NCBI GenBank assembly: GCA_964387695.1
Contig: CAYLXI010000001.1
Coordinates: forward strand, 1 to 35,593
Reading direction: 5' to 3'
DNA: 35,593 nucleotides
DNA from: Thiosulfativibrio sp964387695
GTDB lineage: Bacteria; Pseudomonadota; Gammaproteobacteria; Thiomicrospirales; Thiomicrospiraceae
Of this stretch, positions 8,781 to 16,971 are shown piece by piece (position 1 is the first letter of the stretch; each line of letters starts with the position of its first letter). The position numbers were made by a program, and so were the translations under genes. Below the pieces are notes generated by a model, which did not search any database, was not told where the DNA came from, and was given only the letters and a program-made list of their open reading frames with translations.

Positions 8781-10988
8781 TTAACTCCTCCTTGAGAGCT
8801 GCCAAACCTGATGAATGTTACTGTTTCTGGCAAAGTCTTTGGGCATGGTTCTTGAGGTTAAGTCTTTAATATCCCATAATTCTTCAAGATTGGCTATATC
8901 TAGTTTAAACTTTTTGCGGTTGTTAGAAAAAATGAGCTTACCGTCTGGGGTTAACAGACAAAGAGCTTGTTTGATTATTTCAACATGATCGCATTGAATG
9001 TCTAGCGTGCTTTCCATCCGCTTTGAGGTTGAGAATGATGGTGGATCTAAAAATATTACTTCAAACTTTTTAGTCGGCTCAACGGATTCAACTTTTAACC
9101 ACTCTATAATATCAACTTGCTTTAGTAGGTGAGTTTTTTGGTTAATCTTATTATTCATATAGTTATGTTTTGCCCAATATAAGTAGGTTTTTGACATATC
9201 TACACTTAAACTAGATTTTGCCCCTGCTAGAGCTGCTTGAACGGTTGCTGCTGCGGTATAGCAAAATAGGTTTAGCAAACTTTTTCCACCTGATAATTTT
9301 GCTACATATTGTCGAACTTCGCGATGATCTAAAAACAAACCCGTATCTAAATAATCGGTAAAATTAACCCGTAGCTTGGCAATCCCTTCTTGAACGGTAA
9401 AAAAGGTTTTTTGTTCTTCTAATCGTTCATATTGTTCGCTGCCTTTTTTCTGGCTTCGTACTTTATAAACAACTCTATCTGCTGGCAAATCAAATGCACT
9501 TGGTAAAATAGACATGGCCTCATATAGTCGTCTGCGAGCTTTGGCTGGATTAATTGATTTGGGTGCGGCATACTCTGCTACCATTAACCAATTTACGCCC
9601 TCAAGTGTGTGATAAAAATCTATTGCTAGGGCATATTCTGGCAAGTCTGCATCATAGACTCGGTAGGCCTGAATGTCTTTTTGTTTTATCCATCCTTTTA
9701 AGTTTTGTTTGTTTTTTTTCAGGCGATTCGCTAACATTCTCGCCCCGTCAGATTCTTTTAAGTCTGGTTGCAGTCGCTCTATTTGTGCCGCTAAATCTTG
9801 ATTAGCAGACATGGCAGATTCTCTAAACCATTTTTCTTCAACATCAAAACGAAACAATTTACATTCCATTGCTCCGTTGTAAAAATCATGCGATCGTTTT
9901 GCTTTTATGCCTAAATACATGCCTAACTCTGAATGGCAGGTTAAAACCGCTGCTTGCCAACTTGAGAACTCTAGCTTTAGGTAGTCTCCTAGCTGCATAT
10001 AAACTTGCTTAACTTCTTCAAGCTCACCCATTCTCTCGCCATAAGGGGGGTTACAAACGATTAAACCTGCCTGCCAGTTTCCCCAACGCCTGCCTTGTGT
10101 TACTGACATTTGTTTTATTTCAATAATGTCAGAATAACCCGCTGCATAAATGGTTTCGGTGGCAATATCTAAAGAACGATGTGAAATATCTGAGCCAAAA
10201 ATATCAGGTAAATTTTTAAGCCCTTCTGTCTCTCTTGCTTGGGCTTCTTCTTGCAGTTTTTTCCATAGCTCTTCGTCGTATTGTTTCCATGACACAAGTC
10301 CTTTTTCTGCAGCTTTTACCAGACCTGGTGCGCAGTCTGATGCCATCATGGCAGCTTCTATTAAAAAAGTTGCTGAACCACACATGGGGTCGTAAAATGC
10401 CCCTCCTTGTTTAGCAATATTTATCCAGTTAGCTCGCATTAAAATTGCCGCTGCTATATTTTCTTTTAGGGGAGCTGTTACTTGTAAGCCTTCTCGATAA
10501 CCTCTTTGGTGAAGGCTATGCCCTGATAAATCTATGCCAATCGTTAATTTATTACGATTAACATGACCATGAATTCTTAAGTCAGGAGTTTCTTTATCAA
10601 TAGATGGGCGATCTAGTCCTTGCTCTCTAAAATAATCCACCACGCCGTCTTTAATTTTTAAAGCCCCATAATTCGTATGGGTAATGCCTAGCCCTTGCCC
10701 TGAAAAAGACACTGAAAAAGTGCTGTTGACATCTAAATGCTCTAGCCAGTCGATTTGACTTACGGCATCTAACATGGCATCTTGATTGTCTAGCTCTTGG
10801 TCAAGTACCGTATAGAAAATTCTGTTGGCTAAACGAGACCACAAACAAGCACGATAACCAACTTCCATATCTCCTTCAAAAGTTGCTCCAGAAGGTTGAA
10901 CTTTGACTGATTCGGCACCAAAGGACAAAAGCTCGTCCCTTAATAGTTCACTAACGCCCCGTGGGGAAGTGGCAAAAAAACGACACAT
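8781..10988 (-). CDS. rlmL: 23S rRNA methyltransferase RlmKL (m2G2445 / m7G2069)
   Basis: A fused two-domain enzyme of about 735 residues. The N-terminal half has a THUMP region and a methyltransferase with GAFYDPMCGSATFLIEAA and the catalytic NPPYGERM, corresponding to the RlmL part (m2G2445). The C-terminal half is a second Rossmann methyltransferase with LLNLFCYTAAATVQAA and FLDPPSF, corresponding to RlmK (m7G2069). The length is that of E. coli RlmKL. An upstream TTG at 11003 would add five residues; I prefer the ATG at 10988 because GAGAG lies upstream and the protein then starts MCRFFATSPRG, as in homologues. It is divergent from the transglycosylase gene, and its stop codon abuts the GTG of the cyclase gene. 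Confidence 0.95.
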   Translation of the reverse strand: MCRFFATSPRGVSELLRDELLSFGAESVKVQPSGATFEGDMEVGYRACLWSRLANRIFYTVLDQELDNQDAMLDAVSQIDWLEHLDVNSTFSVSFSGQGLGITHTNYGALKIKDGVVDYFREQGLDRPSIDKETPDLRIHGHVNRNKLTIGIDLSGHSLHQRGYREGLQVTAPLKENIAAAILMRANWINIAKQGGAFYDPMCGSATFLIEAAMMASDCAPGLVKAAEKGLVSWKQYDEELWKKLQEEAQARETEGLKNLPDIFGSDISHRSLDIATETIYAAGYSDIIEIKQMSVTQGRRWGNWQAGLIVCNPPYGERMGELEEVKQVYMQLGDYLKLEFSSWQAAVLTCHSELGMYLGIKAKRSHDFYNGAMECKLFRFDVEEKWFRESAMSANQDLAAQIERLQPDLKESDGARMLANRLKKNKQNLKGWIKQKDIQAYRVYDADLPEYALAIDFYHTLEGVNWLMVAEYAAPKSINPAKARRRLYEAMSILPSAFDLPADRVVYKVRSQKKGSEQYERLEEQKTFFTVQEGIAKLRVNFTDYLDTGLFLDHREVRQYVAKLSGGKSLLNLFCYTAAATVQAALAGAKSSLSVDMSKTYLYWAKHNYMNNKINQKTHLLKQVDIIEWLKVESVEPTKKFEVIFLDPPSFSTSKRMESTLDIQCDHVEIIKQALCLLTPDGKLIFSNNRKKFKLDIANLEELWDIKDLTSRTMPKDFARNSNIHQVWQLSRRS

Positions 10989-11049
10989 TGCAATTACTCT
11001 CAATAAAAAACACTATTTTACTTCATAAGTTATACATAACTTTAGTAAA
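10989..11049. promoter_or_regulatory. Divergent intergenic region between rlmKL and the transglycosylase gene
   Basis: About 60 AT-rich bases separate two divergent start codons, so promoters for both genes must overlap here. The plus strand holds TACATAACTTTAGTAAAATG directly before the transglycosylase start. I could not identify convincing -35/-10 pairs. Confidence 0.3.
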
Positions 11050-12273
11050 ATGATGTTTATGAAAATATTAAATATAATTACCTTTGCTTTTTTAATCACT
11101 TTTGCTACCCATAGCGTTTCTTATACACCTCCTGAACAAACCGAAGAGAAGTTTCAAGCTTGGGTGGCGGAGTTTAAAAAAGAGGCTCTTAAACAAGGTA
11201 TTTCTCAACGAACTCTTGACAAGGCATTTAAAGATGTTCATCTTAATTTGCGTGTTTTAGGACTTGATCGCAGACAACCTGAATTTTCCCAAACCTTTTG
11301 GCAGTATTTTAATAGAGCTATTACCAAATGGCGGGTAGAAAAAGGGCAGGAGTTATATAAAAAACACCAAGAACAGTTAAATGAAATTACTAAAAAATAT
11401 GGTGTTCCTGGTAGATTTATCATTGCTTTTTGGGGCTTAGAAACTAATTATGGTGGCTATACTGGTAACACTAAAATAATTGAATCTTTGGCAACACTAG
11501 CTTATGACCCACGTCGCTCTAAGTTTTTTACGAGTGAACTTTTAGCCGCTTTAAAAATCATTGATTTGGGGCATGTGCCAATTGAACAAATGAGAGGATC
11601 CTGGGCTGGAGCAATGGGATTGCCTCAATTTATGCCTAGTAACTATTTAAAATATGCCGTAGATGGCGACAACAATGGCAAAATTGATTTGTGGAATAGC
11701 CTGCCTGATGTATTTCATTCTATGGGTAGTTTTTTAAAAACCATTGGCTGGCAAGAAGAAGAAAACTGGGGTCGTGAGGTGAGCTTGCCTGATGGATTTA
11801 ATTTAGCTTTGGCTGATGGCAGAACTGAAAAACCATTAACTGAATGGGAAAACCTTGGCATTAAACTTGCCGATGGTCGTAGTTTGCCCAGTGCCAATTT
11901 GCAGGCAAGATTATTGCTTCCTAGTGATTACAGAGGCCCTGCATTTTTAGTCTTTGAAAACTTTCAGGTCATTAAACGCTGGAACCGCTCAAATAACTAT
12001 GCTCTTGCCGTGGGACACCTTGCTGATAGAATTATCAATCGCCCTGCTTTAAGCAAAAAAGCCCCTAAAAATGATGCTGCCTTAAGTAAAATAGAACTGA
12101 AAGAAATTCAAGAGAGGCTAAACTTACTTGGCTTTAATGCTGGCACAGCTGATGGCATTTCTGGTCCGATAACCCGTAAGGCAATTAGGGCTTATCAAGT
12201 GAAGCACAAACTTCCTGCCGATGCCTTCCCTTCTAAATCTTTACTTAAGTCTTTGAGAAACGCTAAAAGATGA
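11050..12273 (+). CDS. MltB-like lytic murein transglycosylase with peptidoglycan-binding domain
   Basis: A 407-residue exported protein. A hydrophobic signal peptide (about residues 4-22) is followed by an SLT_2/MltB-type catalytic domain: ITKKYGVPGRFIIAFWGLET, with the catalytic Glu at 131, and SWAGAMGLPQFMPSNYLKYA. The C-terminus (about 340-405) is a PG_binding_1 domain (ERLNLLGFNAGTADGISGP). No lipobox Cys is present, so it is probably soluble in the periplasm rather than a lipoprotein like E. coli MltB. It cleaves the MurNAc-GlcNAc bond with 1,6-anhydro formation. ATG codons at 11050, 11053 and 11059 compete, and no clear ribosome-binding site decides between them. A 52-codon ORF overlaps its stop codon. 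Confidence 0.92.
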   Translation: MMFMKILNIITFAFLITFATHSVSYTPPEQTEEKFQAWVAEFKKEALKQGISQRTLDKAFKDVHLNLRVLGLDRRQPEFSQTFWQYFNRAITKWRVEKGQELYKKHQEQLNEITKKYGVPGRFIIAFWGLETNYGGYTGNTKIIESLATLAYDPRRSKFFTSELLAALKIIDLGHVPIEQMRGSWAGAMGLPQFMPSNYLKYAVDGDNNGKIDLWNSLPDVFHSMGSFLKTIGWQEEENWGREVSLPDGFNLALADGRTEKPLTEWENLGIKLADGRSLPSANLQARLLLPSDYRGPAFLVFENFQVIKRWNRSNNYALAVGHLADRIINRPALSKKAPKNDAALSKIELKEIQERLNLLGFNAGTADGISGPITRKAIRAYQVKHKLPADAFPSKSLLKSLRNAKR

Positions 12274-12428
12274 GCTCTAACAAAACTAAAACTCCAAGCT
12301 CTTTTGCCGTGTGCCATAAAACTCACTGCAAACAACCTGCTTATCTTTTTTGGAAAATACAAAGTAGAGTTATTAAATTAGGTCAACAGCTTGATAGAAT
12401 AAAACGCAAGAATAAAACGATTAATTAA
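12270..12428 (+). CDS. Small hypothetical protein (52 aa) overlapping the transglycosylase stop
   Basis: An ATG overlaps the preceding stop codon in the arrangement ATGA and opens a 52-codon frame ending at TAA 12426-12428. The product is basic and has two Cys and two His close together (C15-H16, H19-C20, in AVCHKTHCKQPAY), then an aromatic LFW and a Lys/Arg-rich amphipathic tail. I do not recognise a family. The coupling geometry and sensible composition argue for a real, translationally coupled gene. Its short length and the lack of an independent ribosome-binding site argue for caution. A metal-binding or nucleic-acid-binding role is only a guess from the Cys/His cluster and the charge. 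Confidence 0.45.
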   Translation: MSSNKTKTPSSFAVCHKTHCKQPAYLFWKIQSRVIKLGQQLDRIKRKNKTIN

Positions 12429-12442
12429 GGTAAAAATACCTT
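12427..12442 (+). terminator. Possible weak terminator hairpin after the small ORF
   Basis: AAGGTA (12427-12432) pairs with TACCTT (12437-12442) around a four-A loop, and a short T-rich stretch follows. The stem is only six pairs and AT-rich, so termination would be weak. The position right after the last plus-strand gene and ahead of the convergent lspA end makes it plausible. Confidence 0.35.
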
Positions 12443-12527
12443 TCTAATCTAAATATCTATTTAACATTTTAAGTTATCTTTAAAAACATCTACGACAACC
12501 CTAAAAAGTAACTTTATATCCAAATCT

Positions 12528-13064
12528 TTATTTAGAAGAGAGAGATTTATTGCCTGCTTTTTTGGCTGCTTTTTCGGCTTTGGGTTTTACCCATAATTCT
12601 GACCATAGCAATAGCCCTGCACCAATGGTAATTGCCATGTCGGCAATATTAAAGGTTGCATAGTGCCAATTACCAATGTAAAAGTCAATAAAGTCTGTTA
12701 CCCGACCTTCTAAAACTCGGTCTATAACATTGCCTATCGCTCCACTTAAAATCAAGTTTAGCCCGACAACTTCTGTCGTCCATTTTTTGGGTAATTTTGT
12801 TAACCAAACAATTAAAACAATAGAAATAACAATGGCTATAGTGCTTAGAAACCATCTTTGCCAACCACCCATATCGGCTAAAAACCCAAAGGCTGCTCCG
12901 TAGTTATATGCGAGAGTCATGTTTAAACTGGGCATTACCGCAACTGGCACACCTTGTACCAGTAGTGTAATGGCTAGATACTTGGTTATTTGGTCTAGTA
13001 AAATTAAAACAGCGGCTAGCCATAGAGTGGTGGCAGCAGTTTGGTTTATGCTAAATTTTGACAT
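12528..13064 (-). CDS. lspA: Lipoprotein signal peptidase II
   Basis: A 178-residue inner-membrane aspartyl protease that removes the signal peptide from diacylglyceryl-modified prolipoproteins. Four hydrophobic segments are visible. The conserved boxes are present: LLDQITKYL near residue 24, NYGAAFGFL near 54, GNVIDRVLEGRVTDFIDFY with catalytic Asp124, and FNIADMAI with catalytic Asp142. It is the last gene of the murJ-ribF-ileS-lspA block, 29 bases after ileS, the same order as ribF-ileS-lspA in E. coli. Its C-terminus is Lys/Ala-rich. Confidence 0.97.
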   Translation of the reverse strand: MSKFSINQTAATTLWLAAVLILLDQITKYLAITLLVQGVPVAVMPSLNMTLAYNYGAAFGFLADMGGWQRWFLSTIAIVISIVLIVWLTKLPKKWTTEVVGLNLILSGAIGNVIDRVLEGRVTDFIDFYIGNWHYATFNIADMAITIGAGLLLWSELWVKPKAEKAAKKAGNKSLSSK

Positions 13065-13093
13065 GGTTTTTACTTTTGTTTTTAAATAATAAT

Positions 13094-15925
13094 TTATGCA
13101 AAATGACGAATTTCTCCATCACCATGAATATTGTCAACACAACGCTGGCATAATTCTTCATGCTCTGTAATTTGCCCTACTTCTTCGCTGTGATGCCAGC
13201 AACGAGCACATTTAGGTTTGTTGGTTGCTTTAACAACAACCCAAAGCCCTGCAACTTCTGTCTCAATCGCAATATCTGGTTTTAATTCTAGGGGTTGTAC
13301 GCTGGCTTTAGAAGTAATGAGTGCAAAACGCAGTTCTTGTTGCAATTGACTTAAATACTCTTGTAGTTTTGGTTCTGCATACAGGGTTACTTCGGCAGTT
13401 AAAGAGCCTTTGATAACTTTGTTTTTTCTGAGTGCCTCTAGTTGCTTGGATACGGCTGAACGCACTGCCATGATTTCTTCCCAGTAGTGAGAGTTCATTT
13501 TTTCGGTTTCATCTAGCTGGGTTAAACCTTTGTACCAAGTGGCAGTAAATATGGTTTCGCTGTGTTCTCCTGGTATCATTGCCCAAATTTCTTCTGCTGT
13601 AAAACTAAGAATGGGAGCCATCCAACGAGTTAAGGCTTCAACAATATGATATAAGGCGGTTTGTGCTGAACGACGAGCTTTGCCTTGGGTTTGACAAGTG
13701 TATTGACGGTCTTTAATTATATCTAGGTAAAAAGATCCTAGGTCTATTGAGCAAAAGTGGGTCATGGCTTGGTAAATAGTTAAAAAGCTGTATTCATCAT
13801 AGGCTTTAATAATTTCTTGTTGTACTTTATAAGCGCGTCCAATAACCCATTTATCTAATGGCAAGCACTCTTTGTAGTCTAATAAATCTGTTTTGGGATT
13901 AAAGCCATTTAAATTAGCCAGTAAAAAACGCGAGGTATTACGAATACGGCGATAAGCATCGGCAGTACGGCTAATAATTTCGTCAGAGACGGTCATTTCA
14001 TAGCGGTAGTCGGCAGCAGAAATCCAAAGGCGTAAAATATCTGCTCCATATTTATGGGTGATTTCTTTGGGGGCAACAATATTTCCTAAAGATTTTGACA
14101 TTTTTTTGCCGTCTTTATCGACGGTAAAGCCGTGAGTTAACACTTGCTTGTAAGGGGCTTTGCCGTTAATTGCTAGGGAGGTTAATAGGGCAGATTGAAA
14201 CCAGCCTCGGTGTTGGTCAGAGCCTTCTAAATACAGGTCTGCGGGCAGGGACAGCTCTTCTCTTTCTTGTAAGACGCTAAAGTGTGATATGCCTGAATCG
14301 AACCATACATCTAAAATATCTGTTACTTGTTCGTAGTCTTTGGCTTGCTCTCCTAACATGGCTTCTATATCTAAATCGTACCAAGCATCAATTGAGTTAA
14401 TTTCAACTAATTTGGCAACTTCTTCCATTATCTCTAGGGTGCGGGGGTGCATTTCTCGGGTAACTTTATGAATGAAGATAGCAATTGGAACGCCCCAAAA
14501 ACGCTGGCGAGATACGCACCAGTCTGGACGATCTTGAACCATGCTTTCAATGCGGCTTTGCCCCCATTCAGGCACCCATTGAACTTGTTTTATTTCTGCC
14601 ATAGCATCATTGCGTAAATTAGCTTGTGTCATGCTAATAAACCATTGTGGTGTTGCTCTAAAAATAAGCGGGGTTTTAGTTCGCCAGCAATGAGGATAGG
14701 AGTGTACAATCGCTTCAATATGCATGAGAGATTTATGCTTCTTAAGCACTTCAATAACATGATCGTCCACTTTAAGTACATTTTCTCCTGCAAATAATGG
14801 CGTGCCTACCACAAAATTTCCCCGTCCATCCACTGGGCAATCTACTTCTAAATCATATTTCAAGCCTACGGCAAAATCTTCTTGGCCGTGTCCAGGAGCG
14901 GTGTGTACACAGCCTGTTCCTGCTTCGGTGGTTACATGGTCTCCTAAAATTAGTGGCACAATACGATTATAAAAAGGGTGTTGTAGGCGAATAAGCTCAA
15001 ACTGCTCTCCGCGTCCATAGGCAATAACTCGGTAGTTTTCAAAACCCCATTGTGCCATTTTGTCTTTAACTAAATCTTGGGCAATAAACAGTCGTTCTGG
15101 TCCATGCTCCCCTTCAACTTGTAGCAGTGCGTATTCTAAACCAGGGTTCACTGCAACGGCTTGGTTGGCAGGGAGTGTCCAAGAAGTGGTCGTCCAGATA
15201 ACGACAGATATATCTCCTTCTCCAAGATGATCTTCAATATGATGACAGCGTTTAAAAAATGCAGTGTCGTCTATTACTTTAAAGCGTACATCAATGGCCA
15301 AAGAGCGTTTGTTTTCGTATTCAACTTCGGCTTCTGCTAGGGCTGAGTGTCCGCCAACTGACCAGTAAACAGGTTTTGTGCCTTTTAATAGGTGTCCTTT
15401 TTCGATGATTTTAGCTAAGGCTCTAATCTCGTTGGCTTCAAATTTATAGTCTTTAGTAAGATAGGGGTTTTGCCAATCTGCCATAATGCCTAGGCGTTGA
15501 AAATCTATCATTTGTCCGTTTACTTGCTTTTGGGCGTATTCACGACAAGCTTGACGAAAATCTGTGGCGTTAATTTTCTGCCCTACTTTGCCTTTTTTCT
15601 TTTCTACATTTAGCTCAATCGGTAGGCCATGACAATCCCAACCTGGTACAAAAGGGGCATCAAAACCATTTAAACCTTTTGATTTTACTATCATATCTTT
15701 TAGCACTTTATTAACCGCATGCCCTATGTGAATACTGCCATTTGCATAGGGAGGTCCGTCGTGTAAAATAAATTTAGGACGACCTGCCATCGCTTTACGA
15801 ACAGACTGATATAGTTCTGCTTTTTGCCAAGCGGCAACTTGCTTGGGTTCACGATTGGGCAAGTTTCCTTTCATAGGAAAAGCAGTTTCGGGTAGGTTTA
15901 AGGTTGATTTATAATCCACTGTCAT
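13094..15925 (-). CDS. ileS: Isoleucyl-tRNA synthetase
   Basis: A 943-residue class I aminoacyl-tRNA synthetase of bacterial (E. coli-like) type. The HIGH box is PPYANGSIHIGHA (about residues 58-70) and the KMSKS box is KKMSKSLGN (about residue 606). The CP1 editing domain lies between them, with TTTSWTLPANQAV and GTGCVHTAPGHG. The C-terminal zinc finger CARCW...LCQRC typical of bacterial IleRS is present. The start overlaps the end of ribF by 17 bases, so translation is likely coupled. The complete set of motifs indicates a functional enzyme. Confidence 0.98.
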   Translation of the reverse strand: MTVDYKSTLNLPETAFPMKGNLPNREPKQVAAWQKAELYQSVRKAMAGRPKFILHDGPPYANGSIHIGHAVNKVLKDMIVKSKGLNGFDAPFVPGWDCHGLPIELNVEKKKGKVGQKINATDFRQACREYAQKQVNGQMIDFQRLGIMADWQNPYLTKDYKFEANEIRALAKIIEKGHLLKGTKPVYWSVGGHSALAEAEVEYENKRSLAIDVRFKVIDDTAFFKRCHHIEDHLGEGDISVVIWTTTSWTLPANQAVAVNPGLEYALLQVEGEHGPERLFIAQDLVKDKMAQWGFENYRVIAYGRGEQFELIRLQHPFYNRIVPLILGDHVTTEAGTGCVHTAPGHGQEDFAVGLKYDLEVDCPVDGRGNFVVGTPLFAGENVLKVDDHVIEVLKKHKSLMHIEAIVHSYPHCWRTKTPLIFRATPQWFISMTQANLRNDAMAEIKQVQWVPEWGQSRIESMVQDRPDWCVSRQRFWGVPIAIFIHKVTREMHPRTLEIMEEVAKLVEINSIDAWYDLDIEAMLGEQAKDYEQVTDILDVWFDSGISHFSVLQEREELSLPADLYLEGSDQHRGWFQSALLTSLAINGKAPYKQVLTHGFTVDKDGKKMSKSLGNIVAPKEITHKYGADILRLWISAADYRYEMTVSDEIISRTADAYRRIRNTSRFLLANLNGFNPKTDLLDYKECLPLDKWVIGRAYKVQQEIIKAYDEYSFLTIYQAMTHFCSIDLGSFYLDIIKDRQYTCQTQGKARRSAQTALYHIVEALTRWMAPILSFTAEEIWAMIPGEHSETIFTATWYKGLTQLDETEKMNSHYWEEIMAVRSAVSKQLEALRKNKVIKGSLTAEVTLYAEPKLQEYLSQLQQELRFALITSKASVQPLELKPDIAIETEVAGLWVVVKATNKPKCARCWHHSEEVGQITEHEELCQRCVDNIHGDGEIRHFA

Positions 15926-16880
15926 GGTATTTATTCTTCTCTATCAAAAGTTTTAAAAGTTGTTTTGCCTGCTGGATATCTTGCTTAATTTGCTCAACCA
16001 ATGAATCTAGGCTATCAAATTTTATTTCTGGGCGAATAAAGGCTTGCAACTCTATTTGAACATGCTTGCCATAGATGTCCTTGCTCCAGTTAAACAAGTG
16101 TACTTCTATCGAGGGTCTTAGCCCGTTTACGGTTGGACGAACGCCAATGTTTGCGACCCCTGCCCAAGGTTGTTTGGCAATGCCTTTAACTTTAACGGCA
16201 AACACGCCAGATACAGGCATTTGGATTCGTTTGGGATTAAGGTTTAAGGTTCTAAAGCCTATTTTTCTGCCTAGTTTTTTACCATGAATGACTCTGCCGT
16301 CAAATAAAAAACTTTGTCCTAAAAGGCGTTTTGCTTGTAACAAATCATCTTGTTGCAGGGCTTTACGCACCCGCGTGCTGCTCACTCGCTCTTGATCTAT
16401 CTGGTAGGTAGGTAGGTCACTCACTCCAAAGCCAAATTTTTTACCTGATTTTTGTAAGTAAGCAAAATTTCCTTGGCGATTTTTTCCAAAACAAAAATCG
16501 TCTCCAACCACTAGGTGCTTAACATTAAGACCTTTTAATAATATCCTCTGCACAAAGTCTTCGGCGGTTAGCTCTGCAAAAAACGCATTGAAACGACAAA
16601 CAAGCACAAAATCAATATCGGTTTGTTTAAATCCTTGCAATTTTTCGCGTAAATTCATTAAACGCACGGGAGGATTTTTAGCGTTAAAAAACTCTATGGG
16701 TGTTGGCTCAAACACCAAGACCACGCCTGGTAATTTTGAAGAATGAGATAGTTTTTTAACCTTATTTAAAGCCTGTTGATGACCCAGATGAATGCCATCA
16801 AAGTTACCAATGGTTAATACACAGCCATTCGCCAAGCTTGTTGCAGGGGGTAAGTTATAGTGTCCACGAATGAGTTTCAT
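15909..16880 (-). CDS. ribF: Bifunctional riboflavin kinase / FAD synthetase
   Basis: A 323-residue enzyme making FMN and FAD. The N-terminal nucleotidyltransferase part carries GNFDGIHLGHQ (about residues 26-36), VVGDDFCFG and SSTRVRKAL. The C-terminal flavokinase part carries GRVIHGKKLGRKIGFRTLNL and GVANIGVRPTV. The length matches the bacterial family. It overlaps the start of ileS by 17 bases. The ~90-base gap upstream, between it and murJ, carries copies of the dispersed repeat, so this gene may be less tightly coupled to murJ than to ileS. Confidence 0.97.
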   Translation of the reverse strand: MKLIRGHYNLPPATSLANGCVLTIGNFDGIHLGHQQALNKVKKLSHSSKLPGVVLVFEPTPIEFFNAKNPPVRLMNLREKLQGFKQTDIDFVLVCRFNAFFAELTAEDFVQRILLKGLNVKHLVVGDDFCFGKNRQGNFAYLQKSGKKFGFGVSDLPTYQIDQERVSSTRVRKALQQDDLLQAKRLLGQSFLFDGRVIHGKKLGRKIGFRTLNLNPKRIQMPVSGVFAVKVKGIAKQPWAGVANIGVRPTVNGLRPSIEVHLFNWSKDIYGKHVQIELQAFIRPEIKFDSLDSLVEQIKQDIQQAKQLLKLLIEKNKYHDSGL

Positions 16881-16931
16881 TTTACAGAATAAAGGTTAAT
16901 TATCAAAATGGAAAGTATAACACTTATCCTA

Positions 16932-16959
16932 AATCCCTACTTAGAAAATCCCTGCTTAG
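16932..16959 (+). repeat. Two tandem copies of dispersed repeat module A
   Basis: AATCCCTACTTAG (16932-16944) and AATCCCTGCTTAG (16947-16959) are 15 bases apart and differ at one position. They sit between ribF and murJ, 23 bases before a module B copy. The same A sequence recurs exactly at 32698-32710 and 35514-35526, far from here and outside genes. I do not recognise it as a known element. Confidence 0.7.
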
Positions 16960-16971
16960 AAAACTGGCTTA

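Noticed and set aside
16932..16959. Possible CRISPR-like array in the A repeats
   Set aside because: The units are only 13-15 bases with no spacers of uniform length and no cas genes in the window.
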